From Linanthus parryae (Eukaryota > Streptophyta > Magnoliopsida > Ericales > Polemoniaceae): a DNA stretch of 64,000 nucleotides. How positions within the stretch are numbered: position 1 is the first letter of the stretch; the number at the start of each line of letters is the position of its first letter. This document shows positions 33,756 through 45,482 of this stretch, piece after piece. Position numbers and translations under genes: made by a program. The notes under the pieces are model-generated. The model was given only the letters and a program-made list of their open reading frames with translations. It was not told the DNA's origin and did no database searches. Location of the stretch: NCBI GenBank assembly GCA_023055425.1, contig JALGPY010000014.1:12236501-12300500 (forward strand), read 5' to 3'.

Positions 33756-35703
33756 TTAGAAATCATTCTCTGACCGAATCCCATCGACGATATGCTCTTT
33801 GAAGAGCTTAATTGTATCGGATGAAGTACAACCCAAATGGTGATACAGGTCAACTTGGCTCCTCATGGAACCCCGGCGAAAAGATTGCACACATGGGTCA
33901 TCACAGTTCTTCCTAACAGGCTCCTTCATTGATGGCTCAGTTCGGTAGAATTCCTTGTCAGTTATTGTCCACCTTTTGGCAATTAAAGATGTTGGAATCC
34001 CATGTACACGCTTGCGTTTCAGAACAAACAACATGTGTTTGCAAATCATGTGCGGTGTTTTCCAATGAAAACACGTGCACCGGAGACACCTATTATTCTG
34101 AAGAAATTGAACAATTTGCTGCAAAGATAGGGTGGTTAGAAATTCAGTAGGAAATGAGAATACAAATGAACACAGTGATAGACAGATTGTAACCTGGTAA
34201 TAAAATAAAAGAGGACAATAGTTGACAGACTGTGACCTTAATGGTTAAATTCAACCCTTTAATACTTAAAATAGCAGTAACAGTAAGGAAACATGATAAG
34301 ATTATTTAGCAATAAAAATGCAGTACATGTGTACATTGTATATAAATATGTAAATGAAAACATATATACATACCAGGGATTTCTTGATTTGACCTTTCAT
34401 CACGTAGAACAAGTCCAAGCTATCTTCTGGAACAGTTTTGACTTGCAACAGTCTATAATCTTCACCCTTTCGAGTTTGTATCCTAAACATATTGAAGACA
34501 TTTTCGGTGAAGACCTCTACTACATAGGATTCGAGGTCCCTGAACCCCGATTTTAACACGGGGTCTGATTGGTCGGAGTGAAAGTGTTCCTTACGCTCGT
34601 TGTTGCGTAGCTTGTCTACCCCGGTCGCGAATCCCTTGCAAACATCCGTCAATTTGTCCGAGAAGGACACAAAATCCTTGAAGAAATTGTTCATGCTCTC
34701 GCATCTTGAGGTTGTTGGTTGCAAGGCGAAAAAAAATTCCTACAAGTATGTCTCTGCCCACAAGTGTCGGTTCATATGTAGACCTGAAACCAATTCCTAT
34801 CAGCAATGTTCCATTTGTTAACAATTGCATGCCAATCGTCATGCCAAAATTTATCAGTTTTCCTACTAAGCAAGCATTATTTAAAATCAACAATGATGGC
34901 TTCTTCCAACTTGAGATTGGCCCGGGCGTTCCGACAAAGATGCCGAGAACACAGACGATGTCTTGCCTCTGGGAAATTTTTCTAAATAGCACTTCTCCTG
35001 GCCAAACCGCCATCCGTGATGATCGACAAAGGCTTCTTATTATTCATTGCCTTCACCAGACACTTCAAACCCAATCATACTTTTCTGATTTCTCATTGTT
35101 GAGTATGACACAGGCAAAAACAGTCATCTGGAAGTGATTGTTCACACCAGATAGAAATACAAATGGTTTTTGATACGTGTTGGTCTTGTACGTTGCATCA
35201 AACACGAGTACATCACCAAATCTGAAGAAATCTACCATTGATCTCCTATCACACCAGAATACGCTATCAAGCTCATTATTTTTGCCAGTTTTGAACCTAC
35301 AAAAATAATAAATAACTCTTGAGGCAACAAAAAACTTGTTGAAAATGGACATATACTGTAAGGGTTTATAGTGTACGTTTAACATTTAAGAAAGCACTCT
35401 TAATTGATAAGTCCACAATAAACATGCCAGATAGACATTAAAATAAATAAGAAAGCATGCTTAACAATTAAGAATAAAATCTTACTCCTTGAACACGCCA
35501 TAGTGACTGTCCTTCAAACTGTCAATGTACATCAAGGTCTGATGCCCATCTCCTTCATTTGAATATATCTTGTCTAGTGAAGCCATTTTATTGTATAGAT
35601 CCTTCAGTGTGTAACCCAATTGGCTATAACCAGCGGCTTTGCTAACAAGTTCGGTATCCTTTTCCTGATCAAACTTAGCCATCCAGACTCCAAAAAGTCC
35701 CAA
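33756..35703 (-). pseudogene. FAR1-related (FRS/MULE-derived) gene relic
   Basis: Minus-strand pieces line up in the order of FAR1/FHY3-family proteins. 35703-35482 has AKFDQEKDTELVSKAAGYS and GYTLKDLYN. 35385-35065 is the MULE transposase-derived core, DFFRFGDVLVFDATYKTN and FVFLSGVNNH. 34850-34302 covers STYEPTLVGRDI and PTTSRCESMNNFFKDF. 34124-33756 carries the SWIM zinc finger, CTCFHWKTPHMICKH, followed by GIPTSLIAKRWT. The pieces are in different frames with a stop or shift between each and no N-terminal FAR1 DNA-binding domain, so it is a broken gene or a domesticated MULE remnant. FAR1/FHY3 proteins act in nuclear light signalling; no activity is claimed here. Confidence 0.8.
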
Positions 35704-36376
35704 ATTTTACCCTTCTTCCATTCAAAACTTAATAGTGGTATTCTAAAAAATTAAACCTGTTCAAAAAAGATAGAAAATGATGCATGAAAAGACGGGGCAA
35801 AGATGAATTTGACAAAATGCAAAGGTCTTCTTAGTCTTATTATGCCTTTAAAAGCTAAAAATGACAAGGTTACTAATATGACATAATCTTTAATCTAGCA
35901 CAAGACACCTCAGCTATTTCTAGACAAGTCAAAAGCCCTCGGACTGCCAGACACATTTTACCAACGTGACTTATTAAGTTGACTAGCAGAGTTAGATTCG
36001 GAGGAGGATTCACATTCCAACAGATGCATAAGGAGACGTAAGACAACCATTAACACAGAAGCAGAAGGCAGAAACTTAATATTAATAGTGTAGAGGTAAT
36101 ATTAATGCCAATGAAGATGAATCATTGCCTTCTAATGGTTTTAAGGACGCAATTAGGACACAACCGTCACATCAATGTGCTCTTTTCGGTGCATACATTT
36201 TCCACACTAGATACTTTTACATAACAAAAAAAAAAAGAAAAAAAAAGAAATAGTTGATGGTGTGCACTCCTTATTGGATTCCCCTACTTGAGCCATACCA
36301 CGTAACAAGAAGGGATAGTAAAAGATAGAAATGTCGAGTCTCATGATCTGGAATGCACAAGAGTTACAAATCATAC

Positions 36377-36975
36377 CTTCCTATAACCTGCCCCAGAACT
36401 TCGTGCTCATTGGCACCATACCCTATCTCTGCCCCATCCTGGAAAAAAATAGTCTTCAACAAAGATAAAATGAATCACTTTTAACTTCTGGAAAATAATT
36501 AAATGGCCAGAACAACAACTTAAAGAAATTAAGGAAGCAACAAGGAAGATTACAACTTTTTCCCAATAAGAATTATCTTGGAGCCTCTCATTGACCAATA
36601 GTGATATGACAAAACCAACATAATAACAATTCCGTAGCAGATAGAAATTTAAAATTAACTGCAAAAAGATAGTTTACCTGAAGACTATGCGGAGTAGCGA
36701 ACTCAATAGCTAGCATGGCCGCACAACACATTTTTGGAAACAACCAAGACTGCACAGTATGAACTGAGACAAGGAGGAAGGCCAGTAGTTAAAATTAACT
36801 ATGTAATTAGATAGTCACACTACGTAAGAGGAACCACTATCCTAATAATTCTCCATAAAAATCTCATAACGCCTCGGTACCTGTCAATAATGACGGGGAT
36901 CACTGCATAAACGCATGAGTAACTTGTAGGCGGTTCACCTTCATTCATTCTGCCATCACTCATCTTTCTCATAGA
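36377..36975 (-). other. Exon-like fragments of an unrecognised gene
   Basis: Three minus-strand stretches have plausible splice borders: 36975-36881 (MSDGRMNEGEPPTSYS), about 36752-36681 (SWLFPKMCCAAMLAIEFATP, donor CAG|GTAAAC) and 36438-36377 (DGAEIGYGANEHEVLGQVIG, donor AAG|GTATGA). All three recur at 61311-62420 in the segmental duplicate. I do not recognise the protein. The phase between the first two does not join cleanly, so the model is uncertain. Confidence 0.35.
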
Positions 36976-37125
36976 CTGTCACCATAAAACAATACACAGC
37001 TAAGTTTCACTGACTAGAGTGAACTTAGATTTCCAACAATCCTGTAAAACTCAAGTGGGCGGGGGGAGAGAACTATAGATGATTGATTGATCATAATCAG
37101 TATGTTTTCAGAACTCACAACACCA

Positions 37126-37463
37126 TATTAAACCAACCAAAGCTAAATCCCAAAGACAAATGAAGCCCAAAGACAAATGAAGATCAAAGACAAATGAAGC
37201 CCAACAAATTTTCTCATTATCTCAGCCCGATGTTGCCGTAGCCCATTATATGAAACCCTAATCATTCGTTAGTCTAAATAAAGTTTTATTCAGCTGTTTA
37301 GCTTTATGACAGTTCAGGAACAGTCCTTTGCTTTTCTCTCTATTTATACGCGTCTCTTAAACACTCCGTCAATTCAATGAATCTAGATTTTTTCCTTTGC
37401 CGTTTACTTTGTTTCATTCTATGCACTTATTCATTATCATTACCACAACCCTAAAACCATTTG
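37126..37463 (+). repeat. 5' LTR of copia C
   Basis: Contains a threefold CAAAGACAAATGAAG repeat near 37150-37205 that explains why it is longer than the MITE-free 3' LTR. A TATTTATACG box lies near 37340. Confidence 0.75.
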
Positions 37464-37559
37464 TGTGGTATCAGGGCCTCCCCTGTTATGCTCTCTACAG
37501 TTTCTATGGCGTCTTCCTCTTCCATGCTCTCTTCTCTAATATTCATAACCTTATGCCTC

Positions 37560-39740
37560 ACAAGCTCGACACTAGAAATTATGTCCTCTCGCACCATCAA
37601 CTCACTTCGATTATCAAAACCCAGTCTCTCTTTAGGTTTCTAGACATCTCAGAAGGCTCCGCCGCAGTATCTCATCGACGACGATGGTTCCGTCTCAGCG
37701 ACGGTGAACCCTGCTTACTCGGCATGTTCAAGATCAAGCCATCTTGATGCTTATTAATGCCACTCTTTTTGCTGAGGCTCACACTCTTGTTATTGGTGTT
37801 ACAGACTCCAGATCTGCGTGGGTAACTATTGAATCTCGTTATGCCTCTCTTTCTAGGTCACATATTTTACAGCTTAAATCCAATCTTCAAACAGTCAAAA
37901 ACATTCTGATTTTACTGATTTAAACATGCAAAAGCTGAAAACCTTGAGAGATAAGCTTGCTGCTTCATCTGTTTCAACCGATGATGGAGATATATTACTA
38001 TTTCCTCTAAATGGCCTTCCAATTGAATACAACTCTTTTCACTCTTCGATTAGCACTCGCTCAACCCCTCTCACTTTTCAAGATCTTCATGTTTTACTAA
38101 AATCGGACGAACAAACACTTGAGTCTCAACATAATTCCTCTTCTAATCAGGGTCAACCTACTGCTTTTTACTCAAATCAATCCTCTTTTTCAAATCGTGG
38201 TCGTGGTGGTCGATCTGGTCTTTCTCGTGGTAGTCCATCTTCTGGGTTTGTTAACGGTCGTTGTGGCCAAGGATCTGGTGGTCGTTTTGACCACAACGGG
38301 GACAAATCCAACTCTCGTGGAGGTTTTGGTCAAAACATCAATGGTAACATTAATGGAGGTCGGTTTTTTGCAACTTCTTACAACAATTTCAACAACTCTT
38401 CTTCTAAGAACTCTGGGTTTGGTCGTGTTATCAAAACCCCAATCACTTGCCAAATATGCGGAAATGACTACCACTCAGCTCTTGACTGTTGGCATCGCAT
38501 GGATTTTTCCTACCAAGGTCCTCACCCACCTGAACAACTCTCAGCTATGGCCACCACCACTGAGCCTACAGTGACCTATCCCAATTTTTGGCTCACTGAT
38601 ACTGGGGCTTCCACTCACACGAACGACGAACTCAGGAATCTCTGTCTGTCAGATCCATATTTTGGGTCCGACCAGGTTACAATTGGTAACGGTTCTTCTC
38701 TCCCAATACAACACTCTGGTATCGCTCTCGTACTCACTGCTCATTGCTTGGTCAAATTATCTGATACATTACATATACCTGATCTTTTTGCAAATCTTTT
38801 ATCTGTACATAAGTTATGTGTTGAGCACAATGCACGTTTTGTTCTTTATGCAAACTCATTCTGCATTCAGGATTTGGCAACACGCAAAATTTTATATCAA
38901 GGAATGAGTAAAAATGGTCTTTATCCTATCCAGTTTCTCCCTGCCCAGTCTTCTTCTCACACTTATTTGGGTCAAAGAGTCAAGTCTTCCTTGTGGCATG
39001 CTCGTCTGGTACATCCAACAAATGAAATACAGTCAAAATGCATTTCTTATTCTTCTTCTGAGTCTTTCTTATGTGCTTCCTGTCTTGCTGGAAAAATGAC
39101 AAGATTACCTTATAAGGATTCTTCTACTGTTATTTATAAAGCTTTACAGTTGATACATTATGATGTTTGGGGTCCTGCACCCTTAAAATCATATCATCGT
39201 TATAGGTATTTTGTGCTATTTATTGATGGTTATTCAAGATTTACCTGGTTGTTTCCTCTTCACAAAAATATGAAGTTGCAATTACATTTCCTAAATTTAA
39301 ATCCTTTGTTGTAAAATTGTTAAACTATTCTATATCTGTTTTTCGTTCTGATGGAGGAGGGGAATACACCTCATTTATAATTCAAACATTTCTTAGTGAT
39401 AATTGGATTATTCATCAAATGCCTTGCCTTCATACTCCACAGCAAAATGAAGTTTTTGAATGCAAGAACATGCATATTATTGAAACTGCTAGAACTCTGT
39501 TGCATAATGCTTCTATGCCTTCTTACTTCTGGTATCATGATGTCTCTACTGCAACATATCTTATCAACATAATGCCTAGTACTAACACCTCCAATCCATC
39601 TCCTTATGAATTATTGTTTCACAAGAAACCTGACTATTGTAGGATGTGCCTGCTATCCTTGTCTAACACCTTATGTGCAACACAAACTTGAATCTAAAAC
39701 TGGACAATGTGTGTTTATTGGTTATGCAGATGGTTTCAAA
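37560..39740 (+). pseudogene. Copia C gag, protease and integrase region
   Basis: The Gag N-terminus (NIHNLMPHKLDTRNYV, 37540-37610) is split from the rest by frameshifts. From 37926 a 462-codon frame carries the Gag C-half with Gly/Arg/Ser-rich RGRGGRSGLSRG, a CCHC knuckle CQICGNDYHSALDC, the protease motif WLTDTGAS, the pre-integrase domain (SSLWHARLVHP, CASCLAGK) and the integrase start (IHYDVWGP, LFIDGYSRF). A frameshift near 39310 moves it to a second frame with FRSDGGGEYTS and TPQQNEVFECKN. The reading FIGYADGFK is then cut by the solo LTR at 39741. Inactive. Confidence 0.88.
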
Positions 39741-41771
39741 TGTAACACCCTGCAAATTTTTATATGGGTCAAATTTTAAACACCCTGCAAATTCTTATAG
39801 GGGTCAAATTTTAATATCTTAAACTTTTGAGTTGTTCATGTAAACTTCTTATTCAATAGCGGTGCTGGCTCTTAAGGAAAAACAAGGGAATTTCTTGTTT
39901 ATAATTTGAAATTGGGGGGAATTAATGTAATACTGAAAATATGGGACATATATGTAATTTCTCGGAGTTGAGTTTCTTGCTGAGTTTGGCCAAGCTAGAA
40001 CGTTGGAGTTAGTGGGATGGATATTGAATAATTATCGAAGTTTGGGATATAGTGTATTTTCTCAAAGTATTCAATTTGATGTAACTCTATTTTATGCCCC
40101 AACTTTCCTAAAAATAGCAAAACCACCCCCTAGTGCATGTTGACCGCTTATCCACCTCTCTTGGGCATGTTTGGCACTTGTCCCCTGAGTTGGCAGAGTG
40201 AGTGACTATCTCCTCATTCAGTTTTATTTTCATCATCTTCATCCTCCCACCATAGCCACCAAGAAAACCACCATCTCTACTCTTACTCCACCACTCAACC
40301 ACATTCAATGACCTGATACTTCTGGGACTTATCCTCAACCATTAGAGGAAAAGCCCCCTTATGGCCTCGTGACTTCATCTAGGACCCATAGACATGACCA
40401 GATCCTCCCTGTAACAACCTGTAATTCATCGGACTTGAATTTTCTGGCGAGAAGAACCCCCTCTGTTCTAGACTGCGTAACTGTGTCATCTGGGAATGTT
40501 TTTTCTTGCTGTTTTTTGCTACTGATTCCTAGTAGAAAGCTCTTCAATTCCCTGCTTGTCTTGTAGCATGAATAAATCTCTAAGCTATCCAAATTTAGAC
40601 TCGAAGTTGCTGCATTGTGTTCTTGAAGAAACTGCAACTCAACATACTACAAATCCCTTCAACTTGCAGAACTTACATCTCCTTGAATAAATGAAGTGTT
40701 GGACTAATTGCTGGCCATGTGTTATCATGGATTAACCTTCTACAAGATAGGAGTGAGTCTACCCTTCAATTCCACCTCTATATAACACAAAATCTGGTGT
40801 AAAGCTGCTATGTTTGTGCAGCACTTTAGCTATCTCCATGACAATGATTTTTGCCCATTTTCAACTTGAATATCTTCCTTAATTCTTCTTGTCTTAAGTT
40901 GATTCTTGGACCTAATTATTCAGTGTTGTAAGGGCTACAACTTCCTGTTATTGCTTAGCTCCAAATCAGTCCCTAAACTCCATATTTTCTCCTCCAAAGT
41001 AGGGGCAGAATGTATCTTAAATTTATCAAGCTTGAAAAATGGCTAAGTATGGAAAGTAACACAAACATCCAACTTTGGAGTTAAATTATGATCAATTGAA
41101 AAAGTGTTTTACAAAAATGAGAATGGGGTTTGAAGATTCTTCATCAAGGATTCTAGAACATATTCAAATTCTAGGAGACCCAAAATATTGAGGGAGATAT
41201 CACAGGTCAAAGTTAGGTGAAAACAAGCATTTACCTTAAGTTTTGACTCCAGAGGGAGTGTGCACACTTAAGGTCTAGTATGTCTTGATAGATTAATGGG
41301 TGGTACAGGAATGTGGAACTTAATATGGATTTGGCGTAATTGTTTTCACAGATAATTTGGAATTACTATTATAACAATGTCTTTACTACTTGTCGTGAGT
41401 CACAATGTTGGGCCATAGGTTTACAAGAACATGTTTAGCGTTTCCGAAAATCTCATATATAAATATCTAATTTTGTTATAAAGTCTCTTCTATTTGTTTA
41501 AATATGATGGCGTGGCGTCACTGCCTTCTATACTTGGTAGGTGAGTACGCGGGGAACTGGGATGTAGGCAATCACCTAAAGGGTTGACACTTCAGCATAC
41601 GAAATATAATAGTAAGTTATTTTGAAATTTCGTTTCTTTAATTCCCACTTGTAACAGAACCGTTAGGGTTATCTCCTTGATGAACACTTCCGTGCTTGGC
41701 GGAGGAGATCTCTGGAGAGTCTCGGAGGATCTAAGTGTAGTTCTCCAGTACTCTAGGATGGGGGTGTTACA
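39741..41771. mobile_element. Solo LTR (2,031 bp) inserted in copia C integrase
   Basis: Begins TGTAACACCCTG and ends GGGGGTGTTACA, with inverted termini. It is flanked by TCAAA (39736-39740 and 41772-41776). Removing it restores FIGYADGFK-GYLC of the copia C polyprotein. The TGTAACACCC terminus is typical of Tekay/Del chromovirus gypsy LTRs. There is no internal coding region. The unrelated frames inside it (40108-40637) are not genes. Confidence 0.9.
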
Positions 41772-41776
41772 TCAAA

Positions 41777-43786
41777 GGTTACCTATGTTTAGATATACAT
41801 ACCAACAGAGTTTTTATTAGCAGCGATGTGATCTTTAGTGAACACACATTCCCTTATTCTAAATCTTATTCTACTGCTACTCATGTATATATATATGATA
41901 CTAATACTGACATCTTTGTTTCAGGTACAATTGTCCCTCCCCCACCTCAGCTGAACATGATACTACACTCCCATCTTCTGAGGCCACTGGGTTGATGCAA
42001 CCTGCTGAGGTGTCTGTTGTGCCAATTCAAGAACAGCACACTACACATGAACATAGTACTACACTTGGTCCACATCCCCTCAGTCAAGGCATGGCATCTT
42101 CCCCAGCTAGTTCAATGATGACGAACTCACCTCCTCAACTTTCTCACCCCATGAAAACACGCACTCAATCTGGTATATTTAAAAGAAGATCCATTTCTCT
42201 GCTACTGTACCTACTGGTTTTTTTTCATCTTCTTCTTTCAGTGTTTCTGATCCTACTTTATTTAGTGACGTTGTTAAACTTTCACAGTGGCAAAATGCGA
42301 TGATTGATGAATTTAATAGCCTCCAAAACCAAAACACTTGGGTTTTGTTGCCTCCTCCCACCAATGCCAATGTTATTGGAAATAAATGGGTTTATCGCAC
42401 AAAATACAACCCCAATGGGTCTGTTTCTCGATTTATAGCACGTCTAGTTGCTAAAGGATTCCACCAAACCCCTGGCTTGGATTACGATGAAACATTTGGC
42501 CCAGTTGCTAAGCATGCCAATGTTTGTTGTATACTTGCCTTAGTTGCTACATTTGACTGGCCATTACAGCAACTTGACGTTAAGAATGCCTTTTTATATG
42601 TGATTTTACGAGAAATAGTATTTATGCAACAACCCCAAGGGTTTATTCATCCTCAATTTCCAAAACATGTATGCCTACTTAGAAAATCCATTTATGGCTT
42701 AAAGCAGGCGCCAAGAACATGGTTTGAACGATTTACTACCTATCTTCACTCACTTGGTTTTGACTTCTTCTCTTGCCAAATTCTTCTTTGTTTGTTCGTC
42801 ATCACAACAATAAATTGACAATATTGCTCCTATATGTCGATGACATCATATTGATAGGGAATGATTCTAGTTTTATTTCCCAACTAGTGATCAAACTTCA
42901 TTCTGAGTTTAAAATGACCAACTTGGGACCTCTCACGTATTTTCTGGGTCTCCAGATCCAGATATCTCATCATGGAATATTTATCTATCAAGGGAAATAC
43001 ATCTCTGACATTTTGAAATGCTTCAACATGGTTACATGTAAACCCTGTTCTACACCCCTTGCTGCTTGGGTTAAGTATCATCTTCTTGATGGGAAACCTC
43101 TGTCAAAACCATCTATTTTTCGGCAACTTCTTGGTGCACTTCAATATTTAACATTCAGTAGGCCTGATATCTCCTTTTCAATGAACCATCTCTGTCAGTT
43201 CATGCATGCTCCAACAGATACTCATCTCAGTTGTGCAAAATGCATTTTGCGCTATCTTCAAGGAACAAAATCAAATGGCATTCTCTACCAAAAAGGCCAC
43301 TTACATTTACATGTGTTCGCCGATGCAAATTGGGCTGGTAACCCAACTGATCGCAAAAGCACAACTGCGCTTGTGGTTATCTTAGGCCCAACCCCAATTC
43401 ATTGGGCCTAAAAAAATCCTAATGGGCTCGCTCGTCCACTGAAGCAGAATACCGAGCGCTTGCCACATGGGCAGCTGATTTCTCTTGGTTCAAAACGCTA
43501 TTTCGTGACTTACATTTTTCTATTCCATCTTCTCCTATTATTTGGTCTGATAACCTCTCAGCTCAGGCCCTTATTGCAAAACCACTTTTTCACGCACGTA
43601 CAAACCATATTGAGGTTGATTACCATTACGTGCGTGAAAAGTGCTCAATCATGAACTAATTGATGATTTTTTTCCTCTGCAGATCAACTTGCTGATATAT
43701 TTATAAAGAGCTTGTTGCCAAGTCACTTTGATGAACTTATACTAAAATCATGGTTTGTTCCCACCCACCATGAGTTTGAGGGGGCA
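41777..43786 (+). pseudogene. Copia C reverse transcriptase and RNase H region
   Basis: The polyprotein resumes GYLC. After a spacer and shifts, the RT reads NTWVLLPPPTN, KWVYRTKYNPNGS, RLVAKGFHQTPGLDYDETF and QLDVKNAFLY (42300-42760). A frameshift near 42770 is followed by LLYVDDIILIG, so the catalytic YVDD is kept. Next come LQYLTFSRPDISF and DANWAGNPTDRKSTT (RNase H). The RNase H end is spread over later frames (STEAEYRALATW, HVRTNHIEVDYHYVREK equivalents at 43435-43640). Dead copy. Confidence 0.88.
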
Positions 43787-44538
43787 TATTAAGCCAACCA
43801 AAGCTAAATCCCAAAGACAAATGAAGCCCAAATATTTTTCTCATTATCTCAGCCTAATATTGATGTAGCCCATTATATGAAACACTTATCCTTTGTTAGT
43901 CTAAGGGCTAGTTTGATAATGTTGTGGCGTTTTAGAAAGCTGCTGTGTAGGAAGTACTGTGAGAAAGCTGATGTTGAAATTTACGCAAAAGGTGTTTGGT
44001 AAATTCCGTATGTAGGCTGTTGCGGGAAAGCACTTTTGACATTTTGTGTTTGGTAATTAATGCTTTAGAGTTGCTGTTATTGTCGAAATGACAATATCAT
44101 ACATGATTTAATAAATTGCGTTATTACAATAGATAATTATTGATATTTATTAACAGATAAGAATTTCAAATAATACATATACCGAAAGTAAGTCCTGGAA
44201 AGCAACCCCTCCCATGCTTCTCAAAAGATGCTGTTGGGAAGCAATTGCTTTCTAGAAAGCAGAAAAAAATAAATTTACCAAACACATTAAACCTGCTTTT
44301 AGATTCGAAAAGCAGCGTTCTAGAAAGCAAAAACATTACCAAACAGACTCTAAATACAACTGTATCCAGCCGTCTAGCTTTATGACCATTCATGAACGGT
44401 CCTTTGCTTTTCTGTATTTATACGCATCTCTTGGAGAATCCGTCAATTCAATGAATCTGGATTATTCCTTTACTATTTACTTTGATTCATTCTCTGCACT
44501 TATTCATTATCATTATCACAAACCCTAAAACCATTTTC
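43787..44538 (+). repeat. 3' LTR of copia C, interrupted by a MITE
   Basis: Aligns with the 5' LTR on both sides of the 43905-44350 insertion. It is diverged from the 5' LTR at many positions, so this copy is much older than copia B. Confidence 0.8.
43905..44350. mobile_element. PIF/Harbinger-like MITE (446 bp) in the copia C 3' LTR
   Basis: GGGCTAGTTTGATAATG at the left pairs with CATTACCAAACAGACTC at the right. TAA flanks both ends (43902-43904 and 44351-44353). The matching 5' LTR lacks the insert, which confirms the borders. Interior modules AGAAAGC and GCTTTC are repeated in both orientations. Confidence 0.85.
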
Positions 44539-44731
44539 ACACCAGTCAGGTAACCTCCTACCATTGTCAGCTTAATTCTAGATCATCCAGAGATAAAAAA
44601 AAAGTAATCATAAACAAATGTTTCCCGAATCACAAAATGATGGGATGATCTCACTCTCATACGCCCAAACATGATAATTCAGGGAATAAATTGAATATAA
44701 CAAGAAAAGAATTACAATGTCCAGTACAAAC

Positions 44732-44834
44732 CTGAAAAGGCTTAGTTTCCAAATTCAGCCTCCTGAATGTACCCATGCCTTCAACGTCTTCTTCATTATT
44801 CGATTCCCCAATTCCAATGCAATCATCTCCCTCT
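44732..44834 (-). other. Exon-like fragment of an unrecognised gene
   Basis: A 103-nt open stretch lies between an acceptor TTTACAG and a donor CAG|GTTTGT. It encodes the acidic peptide GDDCIGIGESNNEEDVEGMG. Its strand and position suggest it belonged with the exon-like pieces at 36377-36975, from which copia C separates it. Product unknown. Confidence 0.35.
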
Positions 44835-45401
44835 CTGTAAATATGTATTTGTTCAACGAATAATTCTAACGGGACATAATTTTGGACAGAATTTTAGACA
44901 TAATTTCCACTTTTAGTGATTTTGATTATGTGTCAATGTTTTCTAAGGGTTTAGTATTTTCATAGTAGGCATTTATTTTACTACATTTGGAAATTATGTC
45001 TATTTTATGTCTAAAATTTTGTCCATGTAGCATTACTCTTGTTCAACATCGTTTTTATACATGAACTTATCAAAAAAGTGAGCAAAAGGAAAGATACATT
45101 TCACTTATCTGAAACAACATAACTGGAAAGAATGAATAACCTCATTCAGGTCCTGCTTTCTTTGCCTAATTTTACACGACTTTTTACCTTTTATATAAGT
45201 CATACAACAAGTTCTAATTAGATTATTTTCGTTAGAATTTATGTGGGATAACTTTTTTACCTTCTTATACTGTGTAAGATTGGATCAAACTGGAATAACT
45301 TACACATTAGTAGGACTAATGTGTAAAACTGATTATCGACTTAAATGAAAGGTGATCCAAATTCTTAGGACTAAATGGCAAATCTGATTCCATGTCGTCT
45401 C

Positions 45402-45409
45402 TATAAATA
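45402..45409 (+). promoter_or_regulatory. TATA box of Clp copy 3
   Basis: CTCTATAAATAACC lies 74 bp before the ATG. Copy 1 has a related TCTTTAAATAACC at a similar distance. Confidence 0.65.
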
Positions 45410-45482
45410 ACCTGACCACGCTAGGGTTATATGCATTAACTTATAATTTTTGTATAACGTGCGTCTCTACTCTCTAAACACC

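Larger units (their letters stand above)
37126..44538 (+). mobile_element. Copia C: full-length but decayed Ty1/copia element with two nested insertions
   Basis: The 5' LTR is 37126-37463 (about 338 bp). The 3' LTR is 43787-44538, including a 446-bp MITE. Both begin TATTAA(A/G)CCAACC and end CCCTAAAACCATTT, an apparently non-TG start. ACACCA at 37120-37125 and 44539-44544 is the likely target duplication. The primer-binding site TGGTATCAGGGCC is at 37466-37478 and the purine tract GAGTTTGAGGGGG lies just before the 3' LTR. Gag, protease, integrase, RT and RNase H are in copia order but frameshifted. Confidence 0.85.
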
